From the NCBI GenBank assembly GCA_040007395.1, contig JBDTVG010000098.1:1-64000 (forward strand): a stretch of 64,000 nucleotides of DNA, written 5' to 3'. The notes beneath the pieces are model-generated. The model ran no database searches, was not told where the DNA came from, and saw only the letters and a program-made list of their open reading frames with translations. Origin of the DNA: DATGFK01 sp040007395 (GTDB taxonomy: Bacteria > Chloroflexota > Anaerolineae > Aggregatilineales > UBA2796). Of the stretch, positions 36,701 to 45,434 are shown one piece after another. Made by a program: the position numbers and the translations under genes. The stretch's first letter is position 1, and each line of letters opens with the position of its first letter.

Positions 36701-39700
36701 GTAAATCTTATAGATGCCGCCGCCTGTCGGTGTGAAGGAGTATGACGCTTTGCCATCGGCATCGGTTTTGATGAGGGATTCTGCCAGCTTATCCTCTTTG
36801 ACTGTCGATTTGTACTTGATTTCGCCCGTTTGCGGATCAATCGTTTGCTCAGTCACCCAGACACGCTGTACCACTTTGACGGTTAGGTCAGTGTTGGGTT
36901 TAGGCTTGCTGTCCCAATCCACACTGATCAGATTAACAGCTTCTAACTGATTCGCGGTGCCAACATAATTTTCCGGGGCAACCCCGATATAAAATTCGCC
37001 CTGATGCACGGTCACTTCAAGCGTTCCAGCAATCGTCTGATCGCTAACATCGGTGACACGCGCTTCGATGCTGAAGGTCTGGCTGGTCTTTTGATTGCCC
37101 AGATCGGCGGGGATTTCAATGGTTAGTTTGCCCTGATCATCGGTTTTGCCCGTGCCTTTAGCCACGTAGCCGCGATAGTCAGGAAAAAAGCGCAACCCTT
37201 CATCATCGTTTTGATCGATAAAGCGATAGCGCCCATTGCCCGTGTAATTGAAGCTATAATTGTTTGACAGCACGTTCCAATCGACGTTGGCGTTCTTGAC
37301 CGCGCCGCCGAAGAAATACGCACTATCGACAGTGACTTTGATCGTGTCACCCTGTACTACCTGTGGCTTTTCGGCGTTGAGCGTAACCTGATATTCTGGC
37401 AAGCGATATTGGGCTATATCGAATTCACGCGAGAACTGCGGCCCTTGATAGTTTTGCGTGTCGCCGCCAGTAAAGCCCGGACGCACAATGATGCGATACA
37501 CGCCAAAGCTGCCGTTTTCGGGAATGGTAAAGCTATCCGAGAAGCTGCCATAGTCATTCACCGGAATTTCGCGGCTGTCGAGCACCTGATTCTGATCATT
37601 GGTCAGTTCGACAGGCACCGTCTTAAATGGACTCAGACCATAGGTTACATCGTCTTTGGTACGGACTACGCCTTTGAAGTAGACCGTCTGACCCGGTTGG
37701 TACAGCGAACGATCACTGTACAAGTACACGCTCAAACTCTGCGGATCAAAATTGACGGGTTGATTAAACGTATATGGATCGATGCCGTTAGACCAATTTG
37801 CCGACCCCACTCCGACATTTGCGCCATCGTTGACCGAGGCGAACACCTCATTGCGCGATGCTCCTTGATCGTCTTGCAAGGGTTGGCGGGCTAAGCCATT
37901 GGCATCAGTTTTGACAGGCGCACCTAGCGGTGTGAGATTCTCCTGACCTACGTAGAATTGCACGGCTGCATTGGCGACTGGCTGACCACTTTGCAAATCT
38001 GTGACCCACGCCAACACTTCTTTTTGGGCAACTTTGACCGTAACATTCGCTGTCGCCACAAACAACACATGCACCATACGTGGTTGTGCATTGGGTGTGC
38101 CTTGCAACTGTGGCGAGTTGTAGTCCAGCCAGTAGGCTCCCGGCGTGAGGGCAGGTGCATTCGCGTCACTGGGATTGTTTGCAGCGGGAACGGCTGGCGC
38201 TGGCGCTTGTCCCACTGGACCGATAAAGTAGCTGGCGGGTGTACCTTCGGCAGCCCACCCCGTGATCGAGCCATCTTTGGTGCGAATGTTCCACCACACA
38301 AAACCATCGGCACAGGTTGGCCCACCAATAATATCCAACTGGATACCGGGCTTAAGCTGCGTTAACACCGCACCCGTTAGCCCCGCCGCACTGCGAATCC
38401 GCAGCGGAGTCGGATCGTCGGGCGTGACCATCGCGGACATGCCTACACTGAGGCGGGTAGCAGGTGCGCCGGGGCAGGAGAACGCTGCCACTGGCGGAAG
38501 CGCTGCACTTGCCCCTTGTGTGCTGAGTGTGACCAGATCGTAGCGCGTCGCGTCGCGTGGGTCGGCAACGTTCATTGTCCAGTGGCGTAGCAAATCCTGC
38601 GGATTGTAAGTGCGCTGTGCATCGTAGCCGTTCTGTTTGGCGAGATTCAGAAAGTCTGTCAGAGGCAACGAGAACAGTGAAAGATCAAGCTGCTGGACGT
38701 TCACATGCGCGACAAAAAGCTGAGTGCTAGGACGATAGGCGCTGTAGATGCCGGGACTGCCCTTGACCTGCAAGATAACATTGGGGTTTAGCCCATTGGT
38801 CGTATATTTGACTTGCAGCTTGTTGGGAGCCACAACCGTGTACACCGAACTTTTTGGATTAATGTAAATCGGCGTACCATAGCGATCCACTAACCCTGCG
38901 ACATCAATGGTCACGGTAAAGTTAGTGCTCGGTGTGTAACCTGCGCCAGTGTTGTAGAAAGACCCATCGGGGGCAGTGTATTCGGACGTGCCAGTAGTTT
39001 GTGGCGGGTCAAAAGTGATCCGCGATCTGATGTTATCGAGCTTCATCGGCACGGAAAATTCCAGACCAAAGCCGCCGTAGGGATCAGTCGTTTCGCCGTT
39101 ACTGGGCTGTGTGCGGACAATATCGGGCAAGCCGATGGTGGTTATCGGATAAACCGTATCTTTATCCAGCAGCGAACCACCTGCACTGCGGGCAACATTG
39201 TGATCCAGCTTGACGATGTACTGTGTTGCGTAATTAAGGAGCGCTTTGGGCGCAAAGGTCAGTTTATTATTGGCGGCGTTCCACTCAAAAGATCCGTCAA
39301 CTTTGTCATTATTCGCTGACAACGAAAAGGCAGCTTGGGTAGACGCAGTATCCATTGGTTGGCTGAAGGTGATGGCGAATTTGGCTTCGCGGTTGACATT
39401 CTGATTCTGCGTGTTGGGGTCTACATAGCGATCATCGCCCCGTATAACAGTAACCGTAATGGCTTGTGGCGAAGCAACGGTAAAGCTCGACACCACATCG
39501 TTTTGCAGGGTTGCCCCACTAACATCGGTCAGCCCCTTTTTGATCGTAACAGTGTATTTTTTGCCGCCTTGCAAGCCTGTCGTTGGCCTAAAGGTATAGA
39601 TCGAGGTGCTTGTCCACTCGCCTTTGCCGTCTACCGCTGGCGCAATCGTGATCGGGCTGGGCTGCTTTGCCATCTCGTCCAAGGTTCCCAACGGTACCAC

Positions 39701-40174
39701 TGGACGGTTAAAGATCACGGTGATCGCCGGGATAGCGCTGACGTTAGCGGTGTTGTTGGCAGGCAGCATCTGGGTTACTTCGAGAAAGCCTGCTGTGCGG
39801 TAGCGTGCTGTATACACATCGCGGAGCAGCGTACCTGCCTTGCTTTTAGCTCCATTGCCAACGCTGAAGGTGTACTGAATCCCTCTCTGCAAAGGTGTGG
39901 CAGGCTTGAAGGTTGCTGTTGTGTCATTCGACCATGACAACGATCCTTGAGTCGCAGGACTGACCTTGAGCGCAGCTTGCACACTGCCCTGATCCATCGC
40001 CTGATCAAAGATAAAGGAAACGGTGCCATCAATAGGCAGTTCTTCGCCACTGACAGGCGCGGTATCAATCACTTGCGGCGCAACCGCTTCATTGGCGCTC
40101 TGGGCGCGAAGCGGCATCATGAGGGCCGTCAGGGCAACCATGATGGAGATAAAGAACGAAAGGGTACGTCGCAT
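33764..40174 (-). CDS. Giant secreted alpha-2-macroglobulin-like protein with SH3-like insertion
   Basis: This 2136-residue protein has a signal peptide (LSFFISIMVALTALMMPLRA). Residues about 30-480 contain several Ig-like (Big_5) units of the form PxxxxVxxxxxITVTFxxPV. Residues about 565-655 form an SH3-like domain (RLSVGMSAMV, LRIRSAAGL, WWNIRTKDGSITGWAAEG). From about 690 the MG-domain series follows, a poly-Gly run of ten near 1400, then the A2M signature WEPFVKTDANGEATVSVTLP. The alpha/alpha toroid begins near 1640, where the thioester motif CxEQ is replaced by EPLQDTQQT. A protease-trapping role is known for the family; here it must be thioester-independent. ATG has GGAGGAT upstream. 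It forms a single transcription unit. Confidence 0.85.
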   Translation of the reverse strand: MRRTLSFFISIMVALTALMMPLRAQSANEAVAPQVIDTAPVSGEELPIDGTVSFIFDQAMDQGSVQAALKVSPATQGSLSWSNDTTATFKPATPLQRGIQYTFSVGNGAKSKAGTLLRDVYTARYRTAGFLEVTQMLPANNTANVSAIPAITVIFNRPVVPLGTLDEMAKQPSPITIAPAVDGKGEWTSTSIYTFRPTTGLQGGKKYTVTIKKGLTDVSGATLQNDVVSSFTVASPQAITVTVIRGDDRYVDPNTQNQNVNREAKFAITFSQPMDTASTQAAFSLSANNDKVDGSFEWNAANNKLTFAPKALLNYATQYIVKLDHNVARSAGGSLLDKDTVYPITTIGLPDIVRTQPSNGETTDPYGGFGLEFSVPMKLDNIRSRITFDPPQTTGTSEYTAPDGSFYNTGAGYTPSTNFTVTIDVAGLVDRYGTPIYINPKSSVYTVVAPNKLQVKYTTNGLNPNVILQVKGSPGIYSAYRPSTQLFVAHVNVQQLDLSLFSLPLTDFLNLAKQNGYDAQRTYNPQDLLRHWTMNVADPRDATRYDLVTLSTQGASAALPPVAAFSCPGAPATRLSVGMSAMVTPDDPTPLRIRSAAGLTGAVLTQLKPGIQLDIIGGPTCADGFVWWNIRTKDGSITGWAAEGTPASYFIGPVGQAPAPAVPAANNPSDANAPALTPGAYWLDYNSPQLQGTPNAQPRMVHVLFVATANVTVKVAQKEVLAWVTDLQSGQPVANAAVQFYVGQENLTPLGAPVKTDANGLARQPLQDDQGASRNEVFASVNDGANVGVGSANWSNGIDPYTFNQPVNFDPQSLSVYLYSDRSLYQPGQTVYFKGVVRTKDDVTYGLSPFKTVPVELTNDQNQVLDSREIPVNDYGSFSDSFTIPENGSFGVYRIIVRPGFTGGDTQNYQGPQFSREFDIAQYRLPEYQVTLNAEKPQVVQGDTIKVTVDSAYFFGGAVKNANVDWNVLSNNYSFNYTGNGRYRFIDQNDDEGLRFFPDYRGYVAKGTGKTDDQGKLTIEIPADLGNQKTSQTFSIEARVTDVSDQTIAGTLEVTVHQGEFYIGVAPENYVGTANQLEAVNLISVDWDSKPKPNTDLTVKVVQRVWVTEQTIDPQTGEIKYKSTVKEDKLAESLIKTDADGKASYSFTPTGGGIYKIYATSQDSHNNQITSSAYLWVAGPGYVPWRADGDRIDLKTDRDSYKIGDTASILIPSPFQGATKALITVERGKVLRSEVVDLTSNSTIYKVPITPDLAPNAFVSVLLVKGPDANTPAAAYRFGLTGFTVDAERLKLNIAVTADKPQASPGETVTYKVKVTDYENKPVQAEVGLGLTDAAVLSVKPDTSTPIADYFYATQGIAVRTGTALTLNVDGQTEQIRAQLDALNKLGPTNQSGGGGGGGGGGEGAPIQVRQKFVDTPLWEPFVKTDANGEATVSVTLPDNLTQWRLDARADTTPTGELNTTLVGQTTFDLISTKPLLIRPVTPRFYVVGDVGTLAAIVNNNTGADQDVKVRLEAKGVTVKTNVEQTAKIASGDQMRFEWQVEVQDVESVDATFSAATADNKFTDAAKSTAGQGDDRTLPVVRYEVPENIGTGGSIRKEGGTQTEGVAIPPRLNTAQGTLDIRVDPSLAASAVSALDVLANEPLQDTQQTVSRFLPNLMTYRALKKLGIDNATMRDDLTKTIDFAIQKLEAEQHQDGGWGWFVTNDSDPLVSGYTIIGLGEAKKDGFKVDQDSLNRAINFVVKSAVPNINANTPGSQLNRQAFLYYALARAGYKDAGAVRLIPLREKLSIYARAYLAMTLHMLNAGDTASVNTALADFQTKAITSATGVHWQEDTPDSLNWNTDTRTTAIVLETLIELQPTSPIIPDVVRWLMVARSGDAWQTPQETAWAVMSLTNWMQITGELKPNYTFGVTLNDKALVSDQKATPETVEQQVKLQVAVKDLLSGQTNRLVINRSSGDGVLYYTAHLKAYLPVDQLQPVSRGLTVTRTYSLMSDPDHTPITQAKVGDAIRVTLNIIAPNDLNYLVINDPIPAGTEGVNPDLATTGTIGQPPDLHLDDPLAKGWGYWWFSNTELRFDRTVLYASFLPKGSYQFTYTVQANLAGQYRVIPTTGQEVYFPETYARSASAIFTVLPKDAQ

Positions 40175-40199
40175 GAAAATCCTCCGCTACAAAACGTAG

Positions 40200-40228
40200 A
40201 TTTATTGATAAGGTATTGTGGCAGTCAA
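40200..40228 (-). promoter_or_regulatory. Sigma-70-like promoter for the alpha-2-macroglobulin-like gene
   Basis: On the minus strand, TTGACT (40223-40228) is separated by 17 nt from ATAAAT (40200-40205), about 25 nt before the ATG. Confidence 0.5.
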
Positions 40229-40339
40229 TCAGGATTTTACAAGACAAATCGGAATATGTACCAATTCCTGCGAATCTCCCTAAATCTCCCGGTATTTTCA
40301 GTGAATAGTTTCTTTCGTTCAACTTGTGAAAAAAGGTGC

Positions 40340-40368
40340 TTGCCATAAATCCCAAATCGTCGTAGACT
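40340..40368 (+). promoter_or_regulatory. Possible promoter for the carotenoid-type desaturase gene
   Basis: TTGCCA (40340-40345), a 17-nt spacer and TAGACT (40363-40368) lie about 55 nt before the start. A tandem CTGAAAGTT/CTGAAAGAT repeat follows in the leader. Confidence 0.4.
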
Positions 40369-40421
40369 AGTTTCATAACTTTCAATATGTTCTGAAAGTT
40401 CTGAAAGATATGGAGGTACGG

Positions 40422-41927
40422 ATGCGCGATGTAGTGATTGTCGGTGGCGGAATGGCAGGACTAGCGACAGCGGTTCGGCTGCAAGCACAGGGGCTGTCCA
40501 CAACGGTGCTGGAAGCGCACGGTCAACCGGGCGGTTGTGCAGGTTTCTTTCGGCATAGGGGGTTTGCTTTCGATGTTGGCGCAACGACACTGGTTGATTT
40601 TGAACCCAGCGGAGTCGGTGGCGAATTGCTGGAAAGCATCGGAATGTCGCCGCTTGATGCAGAGCGCCTGCCCGGTTATGTGGCGTGGCTGCCAGATCGA
40701 GTCGCGACTCTGTATCGTGATCCGCAACACTGGTCGGCAGAACGGCTCGCCAAGTTTGGCGACACTCCGGCTCACCGAAACTTCTGGGCTTTTCTGGACA
40801 AACTCGCCAGTGTATTCTGGCAAGCTAGCCGTCGTGGAGTCCAACTGCCCATGCGCCATTTCGATGAGGTTGTCCGCAATCTGCACGCGCTTGGCCTGAC
40901 GAATCTTTCGCTGGCCCGCTTTATGAACTGGACAATGGGTGATGCGCTGCGGCTCTTTGGCTTGCGCGACGATAAGCCTCTCACCGCACTGCTAGCCATG
41001 CTGATTCAGGATACGGTACACAGCAGCCTCGACGCTGCGCCGCTAATCAATGCTGCGTTAGGGATCACTATTCGGGGTGTGGGGCTGAGCCGCCATCGAG
41101 GGGGTATGGCTGGCTTTTGGCAGCAGTTGATTGCTCATTATCGCGCTTTGGGTGGCGAACTGCGGGTCGGATGCCGAGTCACCCGGATTGAGGGACGTGC
41201 AGGCCAATTTGCCATTCACTCGCAGCGCGGCATCTTTCAGGCCGCCCAAGTCGTATCCGCCTTACCTGCGGCGCTCACTGCCCAGATTGCACCGCCTATC
41301 GTCGCCAACGTCTTGCAGCCCTATTTGCGGCGTGACGCAGCATCCCTCGGTGGCGCGATCATTGTCTTTCTAGGTGTCCCGGATCACGAAGTGGCTAATC
41401 AACCGTTGACCCACCACCAACTGCTGCAAGATTATGCACAACCCCTCGGTGATGGGAACAATATGTTTATCTCCGTCTCTGCGCCAGACGATACTGAGAG
41501 TGCGCCTGCTGGCTATCGCGTCGTAATGCTTTCCACACACTGCGAACTTCGCGGTTGGGAAGGGTTATCGGCAGCGGCCTATGCAGCTCAGAAACAGGCT
41601 ATCGGCGCGTGTCTGGTGCAGTATGCTCGCCGCGTCTATCCTACACTTGGCTGCAACCCTGTTGTATATGACATTGGCACACCGCGTACCTATGCACAGT
41701 TCACCGGACGACCGCGTGGTGCGGTTGGCGGCGTGCAGCAAACCCTGAACAATGCGAACCAAAATGCGATTCCCTACAGTGTCGGTCTTAAGGGGTTCTG
41801 GTTAGTTGGCGACAGTACATGGCCGGGCTTGGGAACAGTCGCCTGTGTGCTAGGCAGCCGATTGGTTGCGGAAGCAATCCTACGAAAAGCTACGAAAAGC
41901 ATAGAGTCAAAAACCAAGCGAGGGTAA
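40422..41927 (+). CDS. FAD-dependent phytoene-desaturase-family oxidoreductase (CrtD/CrtO/CrtISO-like)
   Basis: ATG 40422 (MRDVVIVGGGMAG) has GGAGG 5 nt upstream; the in-frame ATG at 40410 overlaps that site. The 501 residues show the dinucleotide-binding GGGMAGLATAVRLQAQG, GQPGGCAGFFRHRGFAFDVG, a central GGMAGFWQQLIAHYRALGGE, and a C-terminal FWLVGDSTWPGLGTVACVLGSRLVAEAIL FAD motif (given in two parts: FWLVGDSTWPG and GTVACVLGSRL). Such enzymes desaturate, isomerise or ketolate carotenoids. The order with the following hydroxylase-like gene, 5 nt downstream, suggests joint carotenoid modification. The exact reaction cannot be separated among CrtD, CrtO and CrtISO by eye. Confidence 0.8.
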   Translation: MRDVVIVGGGMAGLATAVRLQAQGLSTTVLEAHGQPGGCAGFFRHRGFAFDVGATTLVDFEPSGVGGELLESIGMSPLDAERLPGYVAWLPDRVATLYRDPQHWSAERLAKFGDTPAHRNFWAFLDKLASVFWQASRRGVQLPMRHFDEVVRNLHALGLTNLSLARFMNWTMGDALRLFGLRDDKPLTALLAMLIQDTVHSSLDAAPLINAALGITIRGVGLSRHRGGMAGFWQQLIAHYRALGGELRVGCRVTRIEGRAGQFAIHSQRGIFQAAQVVSALPAALTAQIAPPIVANVLQPYLRRDAASLGGAIIVFLGVPDHEVANQPLTHHQLLQDYAQPLGDGNNMFISVSAPDDTESAPAGYRVVMLSTHCELRGWEGLSAAAYAAQKQAIGACLVQYARRVYPTLGCNPVVYDIGTPRTYAQFTGRPRGAVGGVQQTLNNANQNAIPYSVGLKGFWLVGDSTWPGLGTVACVLGSRLVAEAILRKATKSIESKTKRG

Positions 41928-41932
41928 CGACT

Positions 41933-42772
41933 ATGAAAGATTTACGGAAAAACGTAGAGAAAGAGTCTACAATTGACCACCTTCAGTTACCGACTCTCGA
42001 ATCACTCGGTACTGACCTATTGGTTACAACACCCAGCCAGCGCTGGATCGCACTCACGCGCCCCTTTTTCGGGCTAATGGTCTATGCGGTAGTCGCGTAT
42101 CTAGGCTGGTGGTGGCTTACCCCGTTAGTTGTGTTTCTGATCTTTGTCGCAGTGGTGACGGTTACACACGACGTTGTGCATGGCACACTCGGCCTCAGCA
42201 AGCGCCAAACTGAATGGGCATTGTTCGCGATGGGTATTGTGTTATTGGAAAGTGGGCACGCTTACCGCACAACGCATCGACAACATCACCTGACTTTTCC
42301 CGCCGAGAATGATCCAGAAGGCTATCCAGCAAAGCTGACTCTATTGGGCGCAGCCCTCTACGGGCCAGTATTTCTGTGGCGGTTATGGTGGTGGGCCTTC
42401 CAGCACAACGCTGGGGTACAGCGACTCTGGTTATTCGTTGAAATCGCGATCCCGCCATTGACCTTCATATCAGGAGTATTACTTTGGTCGCGAACGCCAG
42501 CCGTGTTGATTTATGCACTTCTAGCGATCATTGGGAGTTGGGTTTATCCACTCCTGACGGTGTACCTGCCGCACAAAGATTACGGTGATACGCCACTGAC
42601 ACAGACTCATACGCTGCGCGGTAGACTAATTCCTGCACTGTTTCTTGAGTTGACCTATCATCTGGAGCATCACCTTTACCCACAGGTGCCTAGCCATCAT
42701 CTCGCAGAACTGGCCTACCGTCTCGATCCATTTTTTGAACGTGTAGGTGTTCAAATTTGGCATGTGATCTAG
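41933..42772 (+). CDS. Fatty-acid-desaturase-fold membrane enzyme (beta-carotene hydroxylase/ketolase-like)
   Basis: ATG 41933 has GAGGG about 9 nt upstream and gives 279 residues; the frame also extends upstream into the previous gene. It is a di-iron membrane enzyme with three His boxes: HDVVH, HRQHH and HLEHH, the latter within the LELTYHLEHHLYPQVPSHH segment. There are about four membrane segments, for example LMVYAVVAYLGWWWLTPLV. The form resembles CrtR-type beta-carotene hydroxylases and fatty acid desaturases. Adjacent placement to the phytoene-desaturase-type gene favours a carotenoid role, but a lipid desaturase is possible. Confidence 0.8.
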   Translation: MKDLRKNVEKESTIDHLQLPTLESLGTDLLVTTPSQRWIALTRPFFGLMVYAVVAYLGWWWLTPLVVFLIFVAVVTVTHDVVHGTLGLSKRQTEWALFAMGIVLLESGHAYRTTHRQHHLTFPAENDPEGYPAKLTLLGAALYGPVFLWRLWWWAFQHNAGVQRLWLFVEIAIPPLTFISGVLLWSRTPAVLIYALLAIIGSWVYPLLTVYLPHKDYGDTPLTQTHTLRGRLIPALFLELTYHLEHHLYPQVPSHHLAELAYRLDPFFERVGVQIWHVI

Positions 42773-42839
42773 ATCTAAACTGCCTAGCTCAGACCAAGCG
42801 ACCGTATTTATCTGAACCATAAATGTGTTGGCGAGTGCT

Positions 42840-43361
42840 TTACCAAGTTATCGTAAAAATGCAGGCGTTTTCCTTAATCTCGCGTGAAACAGTGAACGCG
42901 GTACCGGGCGGCAGAAAACGTTTGGCAATGCCGTAGGTGACCCCATACACGAAATCGTCGGGATAGGGTGCATTGACACGTTCAACGATCTTGTTCGGTT
43001 CGCTTACTTCAGTAACCCATTCCCCTACATAGCCATTACGATGATTCCCCTGATAGACCTTCGCCATTGCATCGAAGGCTATATCAATCGTCGTGATCTG
43101 AGGCGGGAATGGAGCCAGCTTCGCTATCGAAAGGCCCACCGCGACAAAATCGAACATGCCATCGCCGCTGGTTTCTGACACTTCTTTCAGAATATCCAAC
43201 CATTTTTGCTGCGAGTACCACCCTTGCGGGTCTATTTCTTCAATGCCGTGTTGTTTCAAAATAGGCACGAAGTGATCTTTATTCAGGTTTTGGAAGTTTG
43301 ATAACATACTGCGCCCAATGACTTCGGCGTTAGGGTCAAAGGCTTTGAATCCGCTTGCCAT
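42840..43361 (-). CDS. Uncharacterised 173-residue protein (distant V4R/heme-NO-binding-like)
   Basis: A clear AAGGAG 6 nt before ATG 43361 supports the gene. The sequence has an N-terminal GRSMLSNFQNL helix, GWYSQQKWLDILKEVSE, a central helical part and an ending strand (NACIFTITW). The WY...LLxxL, then EV...P, then C-F-I strand order is reminiscent of V4R or HNOB-type domains. No heme His or Zn Cys pattern is obvious, so this is a weak impression and I do not assign a function. It lies 110 nt downstream of the FAD monooxygenase on the same strand, and probably belongs to the same transcript. Confidence 0.6.
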   Translation of the reverse strand: MASGFKAFDPNAEVIGRSMLSNFQNLNKDHFVPILKQHGIEEIDPQGWYSQQKWLDILKEVSETSGDGMFDFVAVGLSIAKLAPFPPQITTIDIAFDAMAKVYQGNHRNGYVGEWVTEVSEPNKIVERVNAPYPDDFVYGVTYGIAKRFLPPGTAFTVSREIKENACIFTITW

Positions 43362-43471
43362 CGTACACTCCTTATGGGACTATTGAACAGCGTTCAACCG
43401 TGGTTCTCAGTATAGGTAAAGTAGTCACAAAATCGGCCTCAGACCAAACTCGCGTCACCTGTCGTTGGCGA

Positions 43472-45073
43472 TTAGCGCAGTGTATATAACGTGTGCATCG
43501 CCTCTTGCATGGCTTCAATTTCTGTCGCAGGACAACCCTCAGCGATATAGAGATCGGGACGTACAAGATAGACACTATCGACAAAAGCACTTGCTTGATC
43601 TTGGCTATGATTTGTATCGACGAGTACGTTAGCATTGTCGGTTTGGTAAGCCATACTGGCTGGAACAATGAATCGCACGGCAATTGGCATTTTAAAGGCC
43701 GCTATTAATTTTGCAGCTTGGCCTGCATAAGTATGGAGTGTTTCAGGGGTTGCTGTTTCGCTCAGGATAAACAACAAGGTATGGTCGGGATGGTTGAAAC
43801 AATCAAAAATACTTTTGCCATCTCCCAACTCGTAATAAGGCACACGATCACCGGGGTATGCTTCCAGTGCTAACGGGACATCCCATGTTTTTGCCAACAG
43901 CGGATGAATGCTCTCGCGATAGGTGTAGGAAATCCCGGCGATCTGGCTGACTGCCTTGAGATTCCAGTTCTCAACCTTAGTCAAGGCGAGGCGATCTTCC
44001 ATGTTGTTGCCATGACCCATGATAATGCTATTGAGATAATGCGTTCCCGCTAGCAATTGCGCTGCAATCGGGTTGCGTTCTGCCTCATAGGTGTCCAATA
44101 GTCCTGCGTTGGCCTCACCATTGATAACTTCCGCTAGTTTCCAGCCCAGATTAAAGGCATCCTGCATGGAAACATTCATGCCCTGCCCACCCGCAGGCGA
44201 ATTCACATGCGCGGAATCGCCCGCCAAGAAGACATGCTTTTGCCGAAATGTATCCACTTTGCGCCGTGCAATCTTGAAGTTCGTCGCCCAGCTTGGCTCA
44301 CCGATACGTACCGATCCACCAAAATGGACATCGGTCACTGCCTGAAATGCTTCGCGCACGGTTTCCGTTTTCTGACCGCCCATGTCGCTAATGAGGACGC
44401 GGAAGTTTTCCCCGACGAGTTTGGCAAAGAGCAGTAAATGTTCTTTGGTCATGTAGTAGTGAATGCTATCCGTAGACGGCTCGAAGCCTTCGACAGGCAC
44501 ATCCATCATTTTGAATTCCATGCCCGTGTATTCTTCGCCGTCGAAAGGAATATCCATAAAGCGGCGTACTGTGCTGTAAAAGCCATCGCAGCCGAGCACC
44601 CAGTCAGCTTCCACTGTTTCAGCGGCGTTGGTTGCTCGATTGACCAGCGTACAGGTCACGCCATCGTCAGTCTGCTCTAGCGATTGTAGCTGATAGTTCC
44701 ACTCTATTGTGCCCCCCACACTGGCGAAATAATCTCGCAATATGGCTTCGGTTTCGTTCTGATTGATGTTCAGGCAAAAAGGATAGGGACTGTCAAGTTC
44801 GGTGAAGTCGACTGCGGGCGTTTCTTCCTTACCCATAAAGTGATAGGTCATTGCATAAGTCGGCAGCCCATGTGCTCGGAACTTATCGTGTAAGCCCAAT
44901 TGCGTCATTAATTCAAGAGTACGTGCATGGATCGTGAAGGAACGCGAGGTAGTAACAGGTTGTTCTAGACGGTCAATGAGGCGACAGGACACACCGCGCC
45001 TTAACAACTGACTCGCCATAATTAGTCCTGTTGGCCCACTGCCAACCACGAGAACTGGCACATGAGATGGCAT
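43472..45073 (-). CDS. FAD-dependent aromatic monooxygenase (PheA/TfdB family)
   Basis: This 533-residue class A flavoprotein hydroxylase has the N-terminal VLVVGSGPTGLIMASQLLRR, a DG motif in LGCDGFYSTVRRFMDIPFDG, and the GD FAD motif VFLAGDSAHVNSPAGGQGMN. The C-terminal thioredoxin-like part is truncated in form but present. These NAD(P)H enzymes put an oxygen on phenols and other aromatic or polyketide rings. The substrate is not known. It is encoded with the small unknown gene at 42840-43361. Confidence 0.88.
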   Translation of the reverse strand: MPSHVPVLVVGSGPTGLIMASQLLRRGVSCRLIDRLEQPVTTSRSFTIHARTLELMTQLGLHDKFRAHGLPTYAMTYHFMGKEETPAVDFTELDSPYPFCLNINQNETEAILRDYFASVGGTIEWNYQLQSLEQTDDGVTCTLVNRATNAAETVEADWVLGCDGFYSTVRRFMDIPFDGEEYTGMEFKMMDVPVEGFEPSTDSIHYYMTKEHLLLFAKLVGENFRVLISDMGGQKTETVREAFQAVTDVHFGGSVRIGEPSWATNFKIARRKVDTFRQKHVFLAGDSAHVNSPAGGQGMNVSMQDAFNLGWKLAEVINGEANAGLLDTYEAERNPIAAQLLAGTHYLNSIIMGHGNNMEDRLALTKVENWNLKAVSQIAGISYTYRESIHPLLAKTWDVPLALEAYPGDRVPYYELGDGKSIFDCFNHPDHTLLFILSETATPETLHTYAGQAAKLIAAFKMPIAVRFIVPASMAYQTDNANVLVDTNHSQDQASAFVDSVYLVRPDLYIAEGCPATEIEAMQEAMHTLYTLR

Positions 45074-45434
45074 GTTCTAATTCTTTCTCTATTACTTATA
45101 GTCGGATTTACAACCTTATTTATCCTCTCTTTTCAATTATAGCTCCAAATCATTAAATCTTTTAAGTTGAGCATTGATTCGCTGTAAATGGCGGCCTCGC
45201 TGGAATCATGTTATTCCGTCACTTCAAAATGTTGGGTTACTATCATAGAAGATACTTGGGGCGGTGAAGGAGTCGGCGATCCGTGAACTTTTCATCCCTG
45301 CGCTATACTCAGCCCAATTGACAGGTTCTGGGCAATACAGGTTATCATGTAAAACAGCAGGTTATTCACATAAATTCGCAAGTTGAAATTTACTGCTGTT
45401 AACCTTATATAAACAGATACAAGAGAGGGTTCCG
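45074..45434. other. Divergent AT-rich promoter region
   Basis: No gene is supported. The lipoprotein promoter is at 45383-45411. A second TTGACA at 45318-45323 is followed by TATCAT after a rather long 19-nt spacer. Confidence 0.4.
45383..45411 (+). promoter_or_regulatory. Sigma-70-like promoter for the lipoprotein gene
   Basis: TTGAAA (45383-45388), a 17-nt spacer and TATATA (45406-45411) stand about 24 nt before the ATG at 45435, and a GAGAGGG Shine-Dalgarno lies between. Confidence 0.6.

Noticed and set aside
39335..39937. 200-residue plus-strand open frame inside the alpha-2-macroglobulin-like gene
   Set aside because: It is a shadow of the giant minus-strand gene with no ribosome-binding site or family features.
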